NCBI GenBank assembly: GCA_021108415.1 | Contig: JAIOQX010000006.1 | Coordinates: 124,001-188,000 of the forward strand | Length of the DNA: 64,000 bases | Source: Acholeplasmataceae bacterium | GTDB lineage: Bacteria; Bacillota_I; Bacilli_A; Acholeplasmatales; Acholeplasmataceae | Reading direction: 5' to 3' | In this document: positions 34,531-42,813 of the stretch, piece by piece | Numbering within the stretch: position 1 is the stretch's first letter | Layout of the letters: the number at the start of each line of letters is the position of its first letter | Notes under the pieces: generated by a model | Database searches by the model: none | What the model saw: only the letters and a program-made list of their open reading frames with translations | Told to the model about the DNA's origin: nothing | Position numbers and translations under genes: made by a program

Positions 34531-36867
34531 TTGAAACAATTTTCAATTGGGATTACAGATTTAGTTTCTTTTTTATTTAGCAGTGGTGATTTATCAAGTG
34601 AAACCTTCCAAAACGTGAGTCTAATAGAAGGCACAAGAGCTCATCAATACATACAAGATAGATATACTTCTGATGATCAATCAGAAATATCTATCCATTA
34701 TATGTATGAACTAGAAAACATGACTTTTTTTCTTAATGGTAGAATTGATGGATTACTTCTACGAGATGATCAATATATTATGGAAGAAATCAAATCTACA
34801 AGAAAAAAAGTTTTTGATGAATCATTCACTTATCAAGACGAACATTTGGCTCAATTAAAATTTTATGCATACATGTATCTAAAAAATAATCATTTAGAAT
34901 CCATAGATACTCACATAAAGTATGTACAAATTAGCGACTATCAATTTAGATTGTTTGATTTTAAACTATATTTATCAGATCTAGAGGTATTTGTAAAACA
35001 AGCTCTTGATGATTATATGGAATGGATAAACATTTTAGAGGCTCATCAAATCAAAAAACTAGAATCTATAAAAGATACATCTTTTCCATTTCCAGAATAT
35101 AGACGTGGTCAAAAACAAATGATGGCTGCTATTTATCAAACTATAAAAGATCAAGATATTTTATATGCAATCGCTCCAACGGGTATTGGTAAGACGATGG
35201 CATCTTTGTTTTCATCTATTAAAGCACTCGATTCAAACTCACAAAAAATATTTTATGCAACTGCTAAAACTCAAGGAAAGGCAATAGCAGTTGACTCCAT
35301 TAGATTACTTGAAAAAACTGGACTTCATATAAAAGTTCTTGAAATTACCGCGAAAGATTCAACATGTTTTTTAGAAAAGAGAAATTGTGACCCAGAAGTT
35401 TGTCCATTTGCGAAAGGTTTTTTTGATAGACTCAAGGATGCGACTATAGATATCTTTTCAAACGAAACCATACTTGATAGGTCTACTTTAGAAAGATACG
35501 CTAGAAAGCATGAAATATGCCCATTTGAGTATTCTTTGTATGTCTCATACTTCGTAGATATCATTATATGTGATTATAACTACATCTTTGATCCAAGAGT
35601 TCATTTGGTAAGATATTTTGATGAGAACAATTATAAACCACTTCTCTTAATTGATGAAGCTCATAATATGATATCAAGATCCAGAGATATGTATAGTGCA
35701 ACCATTACAAAATCTGATTTAATTAAATTAAGACGCTTGTCCAATAAAATAAAGCCCTCTTTAAAAGGTTCTATTAAAAAAGTATTAGATGCTCTTAATC
35801 CTTATGAAGAAAGATTGGCTTATGCATACTTTTTATCTGATAAAGATATTGATTTTACTGTACTAGATACAATCAAAACTTTACTATCTAAAATAGAAAA
35901 CACATTAAAAGAAAATCATAAACATGCCAATAAAACGCAAATTCTTGATATCTATTTCCAATTTTTAGCTTTCATTAAAATATATGAATATTACAACGAA
36001 TCCTATTTAACAAATATTTATAAGGATACTACTGAGGATTTAATTGTAGAATTAAGATGTTTAGACGCATCAAAATATATTTTAGATACATTAGAAAATA
36101 AAGCCTATGGATCTACTTTCTTTAGCGCAACCCTACATCCCATCGAGTATTACAAAAAACTATTAAGCCAAGATGTTGGAGAGACGTTAAAAATCAAATC
36201 TCCTTTTCCTACTGAAAACTTAAATATCATGCTATATCATAACTTATCTACTAGATATAAAGATAGAGATACTTCACTAGATGAAGTCATAAAAACAATT
36301 AAAGAAGTTGTGCGTGCAAAAAAAGGAAATTATATCGCATTTTTCCCATCATATCAATACTTAAATCAAGTCTATGATAAGATCTTAACAGAAGATATTG
36401 ATATCATCGTTCAAGAAAGATCAATGACTCAAGAAAAAAGAGATGAAACCATTCATCTTTTCAAATCACAAAACCAAAAATCACAATTAGGATTATTTGT
36501 GATGGGTGGAATGTTCTCTGAAGGCATAGACTATATTGGTGATATGCTTTCAGGTGTCATTATCGTTGGTGTAGGTATTCCAATGATCAACGAATTGAAC
36601 AATCAATTAAAAGATTATTACGATATACATTTTAATAAAGGTTTTGATTATGCTTATCAATATCCAGGCATGAATAAAGTTATCCAAGCTGTAGGTAGAG
36701 TGATTAGAACTCAAAGTGATCACGGCGTGGCAATACTTATTGATGATCGCTTTGATACATCTTATTACAAAAAACTATTTCCTATAGAATGGAAGGACTA
36801 CCAAAGAATTAGTTCTCAAAAAGCATTGCAAAGAGCATTGTCAGATTTTTGGAAAAAGCATACATAA
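34531..36867 (+). CDS. PD-(D/E)XK nuclease fused to XPD/DinG-like Fe-S helicase
   Basis: A 778-residue protein. The N-terminal region (about 1-170) resembles a Cas4/RecB-type nuclease, with GRIDGLLLRDDQYIMEEIKSTR supplying the D...E-x-K set. The helicase follows, with Walker A APTGIGKTM, four iron-sulfur cysteines (CFLEKRNCDPEVC and EICPFEYS), the DEAH box LIDEAHNM, and the C-terminal motif VIQAVGRVIRTQSDHG. It is likely a 5'-3' DNA helicase for repair. The start is TTG, preceded by GAAAGGAAG. TATAAT at about 34501-34506 is its likely -10. It lies divergent from ohr. Confidence 0.85.
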   Translation: MKQFSIGITDLVSFLFSSGDLSSETFQNVSLIEGTRAHQYIQDRYTSDDQSEISIHYMYELENMTFFLNGRIDGLLLRDDQYIMEEIKSTRKKVFDESFTYQDEHLAQLKFYAYMYLKNNHLESIDTHIKYVQISDYQFRLFDFKLYLSDLEVFVKQALDDYMEWINILEAHQIKKLESIKDTSFPFPEYRRGQKQMMAAIYQTIKDQDILYAIAPTGIGKTMASLFSSIKALDSNSQKIFYATAKTQGKAIAVDSIRLLEKTGLHIKVLEITAKDSTCFLEKRNCDPEVCPFAKGFFDRLKDATIDIFSNETILDRSTLERYARKHEICPFEYSLYVSYFVDIIICDYNYIFDPRVHLVRYFDENNYKPLLLIDEAHNMISRSRDMYSATITKSDLIKLRRLSNKIKPSLKGSIKKVLDALNPYEERLAYAYFLSDKDIDFTVLDTIKTLLSKIENTLKENHKHANKTQILDIYFQFLAFIKIYEYYNESYLTNIYKDTTEDLIVELRCLDASKYILDTLENKAYGSTFFSATLHPIEYYKKLLSQDVGETLKIKSPFPTENLNIMLYHNLSTRYKDRDTSLDEVIKTIKEVVRAKKGNYIAFFPSYQYLNQVYDKILTEDIDIIVQERSMTQEKRDETIHLFKSQNQKSQLGLFVMGGMFSEGIDYIGDMLSGVIIVGVGIPMINELNNQLKDYYDIHFNKGFDYAYQYPGMNKVIQAVGRVIRTQSDHGVAILIDDRFDTSYYKKLFPIEWKDYQRISSQKALQRALSDFWKKHT

Positions 36868-36873
36868 ATATAA

Positions 36874-36905
36874 AAAAGTTGTTCTTTTAATTAAGAACAG
36901 CTTTT
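36874..36905. terminator. Bidirectional terminator
   Basis: Thirteen-base arms 36874-36886 and 36893-36905 (AAAAGTTGTTCTT with its complement, one G-T pair). It lies between the converging helicase and SecB-like genes. Confidence 0.8.
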
Positions 36906-36939
36906 TATTTTAAATATATCTATTTTAAATTCTAATCCT

Positions 36940-37353
36940 TTATTTAATATCTTTAAATAAAGTGTTACTATTCATGATTGGTAAAATATATGGTGGAACA
37001 TTTGCATTTGCAGTTACTGTAGTAACAAGTGCTCTAATATAAGGATATAAAACCGATGTAGCGTGACTCTTTGCGATTGCATATAGTTTATCGGTTTCCC
37101 AATTGGTAAAAATGAATTTACCAGACACTTGAACATCCATAAAAAATGGGATATTGTTTTCCGGATGATCAAAAGATATAGCTAGAGATAACATAAAACT
37201 TTGATCATCTATCTTAGTTACTTCTCTATCAAATTTAGGCGTCACTTTCACTTTGGGATTTGATTTAAAATCAAAACTCTTATTTGTAATGAAAGATATT
37301 TTATCAACGGTATATCCTGTCAGTCTAATTTGAATGTTTTGTTTTTGTTCCAT
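36940..37353 (-). CDS. SecB-like chaperone
   Basis: A 137-residue protein with beta strands in the first two thirds. A C-terminal region LYPYIRALVTTVTANANVPPYILPIMN matches the SecB helix-turn signature. SecB keeps secreted proteins unfolded and hands them to SecA. SecB-like proteins outside proteobacteria often act as chaperones of toxin-antitoxin systems, but no toxin or antitoxin gene is adjacent. It stands alone between the helicase and the alpha/beta hydrolase. Confidence 0.7.
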   Translation of the reverse strand: MEQKQNIQIRLTGYTVDKISFITNKSFDFKSNPKVKVTPKFDREVTKIDDQSFMLSLAISFDHPENNIPFFMDVQVSGKFIFTNWETDKLYAIAKSHATSVLYPYIRALVTTVTANANVPPYILPIMNSNTLFKDIK

Positions 37354-37398
37354 AATTTAATCCTCTTTACCTTCTATATAGTGTATCTTATCATACTT

Positions 37399-38493
37399 TT
37401 ACTGGTTTATGTAATCAGTGATATAATCAAGAACATCTATATGATCTAAAAACTCATTATGTGCTCCACTATCTAAAATCAAAACTGTTGGTTCTATAAT
37501 AAAAGCATCTACTAATTTCATTGATAATTCGTATGGTATCGTTTGGTCTTCTTTTGACATTATAATTAACGGCTTAATGATAACATCTTTTGCATATATG
37601 TTTGATTCAAATTCTTCTTGAATAAGTAAACTACCAAGACCTTTAAATATGGGTAATCTGGTATTAAATAAATCCGTAATATTGGAGTATGGCGCAATCA
37701 GAATAAGACCTTTTACATCTCTAGTTGAGGCTATGTAGGTTGCAACCCCTGTGCCTATCGAATACCCATAAACATATATTTGGGTTTGATCGACATAACT
37801 TAGTGATGCTACGTAATCAAAGACGCTTTCTGCCATTTTAATCATGGCGTGATCACTTGTTTTTCCCTCGCTTAAACCGTACCCCGGATAATCAATCATT
37901 ATAAAATTATAGCCTATAAAATAATCAAATATATCTGATTGATCATAATTATAAAAGGTTTGAGCTGAAGATTCTCCATTTCCACCAAAATAAATAATCG
38001 TCGGTCTAGTTTGTAATTGATCTACATATCCAAACCCATGATAGGTATAATTTTCATCAGTGATCTCATAAGATTGATATTTATCTAACTCTATTAATCT
38101 TTCATATGCAAATTCACTATGATTTGGATGATAAAGAATATAAGGTTGAATCCACATAATTAATAGTATAAATAATAGACCGAAAGTCAATAAACCAATA
38201 ATTATAAATCGAAGTTTATGAGATTTAAGATACTTTATGATGCTTGGTTTAATCAAGCTTAACCCTGATCTTCTTCTTTTTTTAGACACATATATATATA
38301 ACACTAATAATGATATTGCTAATAAAATCCATATGTATGTATCAAGTAAAATAACAAGTCCTAATGGTGCGCTGTAGGTTTGATCATATGCAACTATACT
38401 CATTTGTATATGATATCCTAAAACAATGACACTGATGACCAGTAGACAAATAGATACAATTTCATATAATCTAAATATATTTTTATTTTTCAT
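37399..38493 (-). CDS. Membrane-anchored alpha/beta hydrolase
   Basis: A 364-residue protein with three N-terminal helices (about 10-30, 45-68 and 95-117), then an alpha/beta hydrolase domain with the nucleophile in YGYSIGTG, the oxyanion region YFGGNGES and the His in GAHNEFLD. It resembles the YfhR/BEM46-like group. Substrate unknown. Its start overlaps the preceding hydrolase gene by 11 bases, so they share a transcript. Confidence 0.82.
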   Translation of the reverse strand: MKNKNIFRLYEIVSICLLVISVIVLGYHIQMSIVAYDQTYSAPLGLVILLDTYIWILLAISLLVLYIYVSKKRRRSGLSLIKPSIIKYLKSHKLRFIIIGLLTFGLLFILLIMWIQPYILYHPNHSEFAYERLIELDKYQSYEITDENYTYHGFGYVDQLQTRPTIIYFGGNGESSAQTFYNYDQSDIFDYFIGYNFIMIDYPGYGLSEGKTSDHAMIKMAESVFDYVASLSYVDQTQIYVYGYSIGTGVATYIASTRDVKGLILIAPYSNITDLFNTRLPIFKGLGSLLIQEEFESNIYAKDVIIKPLIIMSKEDQTIPYELSMKLVDAFIIEPTVLILDSGAHNEFLDHIDVLDYITDYINQ

Positions 38494-39583
38494 TTCTAAT
38501 ATTTCTTAAATTTTCTTCAATTGGATGTACATCCCAGTTTGGTGTTTGCGTAAACATGTTTTGTACTTCTTCATATTTAATATGCTCATAAGATTTAGGC
38601 ATCCAATTATAGCGTTTATCTTTATCTACTAATAGTGATCTAACGCCTTCCTTAAAATCATGAGTTTTTACCACGTTTAAACTTAAATCATGCTCCATTT
38701 TTAAGCATTCCAATAAATCTTTATTTTCTCCTTGTTTCAATAACTCCAGAGTAACATCTAATGCTGTTGGAGATAAGTTAATTAATTTCTCATGAACATC
38801 TTTGGAAAAAGTGTCTGTAGTAGACATATGTTCTATCATTTGTTTTACTGTAGCGTAAGAAAACATATTTTTGATATGTGTTTCATGTTTTTCAATATAA
38901 GACTCAGGCACGTCTGTTTTACTATAAGTTGCTAAAATGTGTTTTATTTGAAAATCAACTTCTTCTTTTATCCACTTCTTCTTATATAAGATATCTATTA
39001 CTTTATCCCAATTTTCATTTGTAACGCAAAAATCTGCAATCTTTAAATAGATTAAATCGTTGTATCCCAATACATGTCCTAAAAGTCCTATATATCTTCC
39101 AATATGATTTGGAAGTGTATTCAAAAAATACGATGCCCCAACGTCTGGGAAAAACCCGATTTGTGTTTCAGGCATTGCAAATTTGGTTTTTTCAGATGTA
39201 ATAAAATATTTAGACCCGATTGCTAAACCAACACCTCCACCAAAAATATAGCCATCTACATATGTGATAATTGGTTTTGGATACGTTTGAATAATATAAT
39301 CCATAGCATATTGGTTTGAAAGGTATGTCGAAACAGCTTCAATATCATCTTTAATTGCATCATGATATAATTTTTTGACATCTCCACCTACACTAAATGC
39401 TTTTTCTATTAGTGAAGATATATATATGATATATATATTTGAATCATCAATCCATTGATTTAAGATGTGCTTAATTTTTGTAATCATTGAAAAAGATAAC
39501 GCATTTAAAGCATTCTTTCTATTTAACTTAATAATTCCTATATGATTTATAACCTCTATTAAGATTTCCTTATTTTCATGCAT
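38483..39583 (-). CDS. 3-hydroxyisobutyryl-CoA hydrolase family protein
   Basis: A 366-residue crotonase-fold protein. FSVGGDVK, the oxyanion loop GYIFGGGVGLAIGS and FAMPETQIGFFPDVGASYFL (with the hydrolase Glu and Asp) indicate the HIBCH group rather than an ordinary enoyl-CoA hydratase (about 260 residues). The reaction, 3-hydroxyisobutyryl-CoA to free acid, belongs to valine breakdown. No other valine-catabolism gene is nearby, so a related acyl-CoA could be the substrate. Confidence 0.85.
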   Translation of the reverse strand: MHENKEILIEVINHIGIIKLNRKNALNALSFSMITKIKHILNQWIDDSNIYIIYISSLIEKAFSVGGDVKKLYHDAIKDDIEAVSTYLSNQYAMDYIIQTYPKPIITYVDGYIFGGGVGLAIGSKYFITSEKTKFAMPETQIGFFPDVGASYFLNTLPNHIGRYIGLLGHVLGYNDLIYLKIADFCVTNENWDKVIDILYKKKWIKEEVDFQIKHILATYSKTDVPESYIEKHETHIKNMFSYATVKQMIEHMSTTDTFSKDVHEKLINLSPTALDVTLELLKQGENKDLLECLKMEHDLSLNVVKTHDFKEGVRSLLVDKDKRYNWMPKSYEHIKYEEVQNMFTQTPNWDVHPIEENLRNIRNEK

Positions 39584-39654
39584 ACATAATCTCCTTTATG
39601 CCTCTTATATATATTTTAACATATTTTATATACCTTGAGATAATGCTTCATTAA

Positions 39655-39685
39655 AAAGGTAGCCATTTACAAATAGGCTACCTTT
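39655..39685 (-). terminator. Terminator of the GGDEF gene
   Basis: Arms AAAGGTAGCC (39655-39664) and GGCTACCTTT (39676-39685). Confidence 0.85.
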
Positions 39686-39695
39686 ACATTTTTTA

Positions 39696-41339
39696 TTATG
39701 CTTTTTTTAATTTACTATTCTTTTGTTCATACATTTTTTTATCAGCTCTTTTAATAAGATCACTTGGTTTAAAATCTTCTTTTTCATTATAATTTGCTAA
39801 GCCATGTGAGATACTGACTGTATACTCTTTATCTGAGTTATGTATCTCAATTTTTTCCATTAATACTTTAATTTTTTTGTTATACTCAACAAGAGATTCA
39901 TTTTTTAATAGACAACTAAATTCATCTCCGCCTATCCGGTAACATGTGCCATGTTTTCCAAAGACAGAATTAATTATCTCATAACCTTCTTTTAATATCT
40001 GATCACCTGTTAAATGTCCATAAGTATCATTAATCATTTTTAAATCATCAAAATCAAAATATGCAATACTCAAAGATTTCCTTAAATGTTCTTCATTAAA
40101 TATTCGATCTAAGTCTTCTTCAAATGCATGTCGATTTTTCGCACCAGTTATTCTATCTTGATAAACCAATTCTTCCAGTGCTTCATTTTTTATTTTATCT
40201 TTATTATTCACCATGATTACATAAACATATCTAACAAATAACATCAGGATGAATGAAATGGCTATCCATTGTATATAAATAGAAATCATATCAAAATCTT
40301 TAGAAGAAAATGTAAATATCTCAACAATAATAATCATAGTTAAGACTGCAAAATAAAATATAAATCTTTTTAAAACTTTTCTATCTGGGAATTTCTTAAA
40401 CTCATATATTAATAATGATATGGTGAATAAGATACCCAAAGCTATTGATATTTGTGTTGCAATTACGGATTCAAAGAAACCAACTACACCTAAAGCTTGT
40501 AATACAATAACTGTCAATAATTGTACAAGATAGAGATACACAATAGTTAAATACGTTTTCTTAAATCTTGGTAAGACACGTTGCTTAACATAAACAATCA
40601 TTGGTATGGGGGCAAGTGCAAGCATAATATATGCTAATGACCCGTGTATATATTGACTATCTATAAAAAACTGTAGTGTTCTTGATTCAGCAATCATCCA
40701 AATGGCCATAGCTATTCCAAAAAATCCTATGTACATAACGTCATTATCTTTTATCTTATCTACAAATAAACTCAAAATAACAAATAAAACACCCATAAAT
40801 AATGCTGCTAGACCCAAAATAAATCTGCCACCGTAGCTTAGTAAAATATGAACATTTAAGTCATTTTCAGATCCATAAAAAACATCGTTAACCATTCCGC
40901 TCATTGATTTAAATGGAGAATGCAATGTGATTTCTAATTCTAATCCTTGACTATCTTTAGGAACACTTATGTAATGCCATAGACTTGCATAAGGTATGCT
41001 ATTACTTTCATCTCTCAAATCATATGAGTATATCATAATACCATCTAGTTTTACAATCACATCTTGCAGAGATCCTCTGATAAGAATTACTTGTGGATGA
41101 TTAAAATCATGTGGTAGTATAGTGGAAAAACTATGTTCAATATTTGCATCTAAATCTAAATCTGTTGGCAAATCAAAAACAACCCCACTATCCGAATCAT
41201 TCCAATTCGTATTTAAAGGTTTTGCATCAGATAAGTCTATATTTGTGCTTTTAAAAGAAAAAGTATTAGAAAATACAAGTAATGTGCCTATAACGAAGAT
41301 AATTACAAGTATAGTCGAAATTTTTTTACTCATTTTCAT
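39696..41339 (-). CDS. Membrane GGDEF protein (diguanylate cyclase)
   Basis: A 547-residue protein with an N-terminal helix, an extracytoplasmic beta-rich domain (about 35-165), about seven membrane helices (about 170-375) in the style of 7TM-DISM receptors, and a GGDEF domain. The active site is intact as GGDEF at residues 470-474 (CYRIGGDEFSCLL). No RxxD inhibitory site lies in the expected place, so product feedback is unlikely. It should make cyclic di-GMP in response to an external signal. No EAL or HD-GYP partner is in the window. Confidence 0.88.
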   Translation of the reverse strand: MKMSKKISTILVIIFVIGTLLVFSNTFSFKSTNIDLSDAKPLNTNWNDSDSGVVFDLPTDLDLDANIEHSFSTILPHDFNHPQVILIRGSLQDVIVKLDGIMIYSYDLRDESNSIPYASLWHYISVPKDSQGLELEITLHSPFKSMSGMVNDVFYGSENDLNVHILLSYGGRFILGLAALFMGVLFVILSLFVDKIKDNDVMYIGFFGIAMAIWMIAESRTLQFFIDSQYIHGSLAYIMLALAPIPMIVYVKQRVLPRFKKTYLTIVYLYLVQLLTVIVLQALGVVGFFESVIATQISIALGILFTISLLIYEFKKFPDRKVLKRFIFYFAVLTMIIIVEIFTFSSKDFDMISIYIQWIAISFILMLFVRYVYVIMVNNKDKIKNEALEELVYQDRITGAKNRHAFEEDLDRIFNEEHLRKSLSIAYFDFDDLKMINDTYGHLTGDQILKEGYEIINSVFGKHGTCYRIGGDEFSCLLKNESLVEYNKKIKVLMEKIEIHNSDKEYTVSISHGLANYNEKEDFKPSDLIKRADKKMYEQKNSKLKKA

Positions 41340-41371
41340 AAGATGCTCCTTAATCTATAGATACTATTGAG

Positions 41372-41400
41372 ATTATAAATTTATTTTTATCATATGTCAA
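41372..41400 (-). promoter_or_regulatory. Promoter of the GGDEF gene, consensus
   Basis: Minus strand TTGACA (41395-41400), exactly 17 bp, then TATAAT (41372-41377), both perfect consensus. It lies downstream of the sRNA terminator, so the gene is transcribed separately from the sRNA. Confidence 0.85.
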
Positions 41401-41409
41401 CATTTTATT

Positions 41410-41556
41410 AAAAAAAGATCCCGTCGAAAGGACAGGATCCATCTATAATTTTGCCATTCTATAAGATGTAGTACTACAACCTAATTCTGGGGGGGAGTTA
41501 AAAAAGGTTGGGGTACTAAAGGATTGATATTACATCTTTCCCCTTATCTAAATGAC
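41410..41556 (-). ncRNA. Candidate small RNA with C-rich loop
   Basis: The extended -10 TGGTATAAT (TATAAT at 41563-41568, minus strand) predicts a start near 41556. A strong terminator (41417-41439, stem GATCCTGTC/GACGGGATC, then seven T) ends the RNA at about 41410, giving about 147 nt. The middle folds into a long hairpin: 41463-41470 pairs with 41531-41538, 41471-41474 with 41513-41516, and 41477-41481 with 41506-41510. The apical loop carries ACUCCCCCCC (C7 at 41489-41495). No coding frame of note. I found no match to SRP RNA, tmRNA, T-box or cobalamin-box features. Unpaired C-rich motifs in Firmicutes sRNAs (RsaE/RoxS, FsrA) pair with ribosome-binding sites. Confidence 0.6.
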
Positions 41557-41568
41557 AAATTAATTATA

Positions 41569-41794
41569 CCATGCATTTCTGCCAATTTCTAGTCATAATG
41601 AAATAAAATTGAAGTATTTTTTAAAAAACAACAGACAATTATTACTTTTTAGGTAATTTTAATGCTTTGAATTTCAAATGATCATTATCACCTTTATTTT
41701 ATCACATTTAGATAAGCTTAAAAATTAATTATATCTTAAGTTTTGCTTACTTTTTTATAAAATCTCTATAATTGAATAAAATTGACGTATACAG
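41569..41794. other. AT-rich gap upstream of sRNA and ferredoxin
   Basis: No gene or tRNA is seen. The only patterned element is AAATGATCATTATCA (41676-41690), which matches a Fur-type 7-1-7 box at 11 of 14 positions with a perfect right half. It is too far from either promoter for a confident call. Confidence 0.35.
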
Positions 41795-41823
41795 TTTACT
41801 TTTCTTGACATATGCTTTAAAAT
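41795..41823 (+). promoter_or_regulatory. Ferredoxin promoter
   Basis: TTTACT (41795-41800), 17 bp, TAAAAT (41818-41823). A TTGACA at 41805-41810 lies inside the spacer but has no -10 at the right distance. Confidence 0.5.
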
Positions 41824-41853
41824 AGATGTATCAGGAGATGGAGGATTGATATT

Positions 41854-42021
41854 ATGCCAAGAAGAATTACAGATGTTTGTATCGCATGTGGCGCATGCCA
41901 AGCAGAGTGTCCTGTTGATTGTATCTCTGAAGGTGATATCTACGTTATTGACGAAGATATTTGCATTGATTGTGGTGCTTGCCAAGAAGTATGCCCAACA
42001 GACGCTATTATTGAAGTTTAA
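41854..42021 (+). CDS. 2[4Fe-4S] ferredoxin, clostridial type
   Basis: A 55-residue protein with two cluster motifs: CIACGACQAECPVDC and CIDCGACQEVCP. The eight ligand cysteines are present, the first motif having one extra Cys. It is a low-potential electron carrier for pyruvate:ferredoxin-type fermentation and possibly a partner of the nqr-like pump. GGAGG precedes the ATG by 8 bases, with a promoter and terminator of its own, so it is a single-gene unit. Confidence 0.93.
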   Translation: MPRRITDVCIACGACQAECPVDCISEGDIYVIDEDICIDCGACQEVCPTDAIIEV

Positions 42022-42036
42022 AAAAATCGCTAAAAA

Positions 42037-42066
42037 AAAGAACACTCAACTTTTTAAGTGTTCTTT
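42037..42066. terminator. Bidirectional terminator
   Basis: Arms AAAGAACACT (42037-42046) and AGTGTTCTTT (42057-42066), flanked by A and T runs. It ends the ferredoxin gene and the long amino-sugar operon. Confidence 0.88.
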
Positions 42067-42078
42067 TTTTTCGCAATT

Positions 42079-42801
42079 TTATAATTTTGATCCAGCTAAC
42101 TGATCAATGATAATAGTCACATCAGGATGTCTTTGTAAAATAGACGCTGGTAGATCTTCAGTGACAGTTCCATTAATCATCTTATGAATTGCATTTGCTT
42201 TTTCAATGCCACTAGCCATTAAGATAATCTTTTTACTTCTCATTATATTTTTAATACCCATTGTAATTGCATATTTTGGAACTTCATCTAGGGATTTAAA
42301 AAATCTTTTATTATCTTTTCTTGTTTGTTCATCTAATTCGACAATGAAAGTTTCATTTTCAAAAGGTGTACCTGGTTCATTAAATCCAATATGTCCATTA
42401 CTTCCAATACCTAAGATTTGTAAATCTATTTGATGTTTATTTAAATCTTCGTTATATAGTTGAGTAATTTTATCTATTTGTTTTTCGTCGTTATTTGGTA
42501 TATGTATGTTCTTTTTATTCATATCTACTAAACTAAAAAGATGTTTGTACATATATTGATAATAACTTTGAGAATGTTCTCTGTTGATGCCGATATATTC
42601 ATCAAGATTATAGCTTAAGACATTTTTAAAACTAATTTCTTTTCTTTGATATGCTTTAACCAAGTTATCGTATAACTTGATTGGTGTTGAACCAGTAGCA
42701 AGGCCTAAAACACTTTTTGGATTTATTTTAATTTGTTGGATGACAAGTTCACTAGCTTTTTGACTGACATCTTCATAATCTGTGCATTTAATAATCTTCA
42801 T
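42079..42801 (-). CDS. nagB: Glucosamine-6-phosphate deaminase
   Basis: A 240-residue protein. SYNLDEYIGI holds the catalytic Asp, and IGSNGHIGFNEPG the His and Glu. The length matches the short, non-allosteric Bacillus form (about 242) rather than E. coli (266). It converts glucosamine 6-phosphate to fructose 6-phosphate and ammonia, feeding amino sugars to glycolysis. It is the last gene of the muropeptide operon, 12 bp after murQ. NagA, which should supply its substrate, is not in the window. Confidence 0.94.
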   Translation of the reverse strand: MKIIKCTDYEDVSQKASELVIQQIKINPKSVLGLATGSTPIKLYDNLVKAYQRKEISFKNVLSYNLDEYIGINREHSQSYYQYMYKHLFSLVDMNKKNIHIPNNDEKQIDKITQLYNEDLNKHQIDLQILGIGSNGHIGFNEPGTPFENETFIVELDEQTRKDNKRFFKSLDEVPKYAITMGIKNIMRSKKIILMASGIEKANAIHKMINGTVTEDLPASILQRHPDVTIIIDQLAGSKL

Positions 42802-42813
42802 TTCATCAACTTC

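Noticed and set aside
41410-41556. SRP RNA, 6S RNA, T-box or riboswitch leader for the GGDEF gene
   Set aside because: None of the conserved SRP, T-box or B12 motifs is present, the ends do not pair as in 6S RNA, and the GGDEF gene has its own promoter below the terminator. It is kept as an unclassified sRNA candidate.
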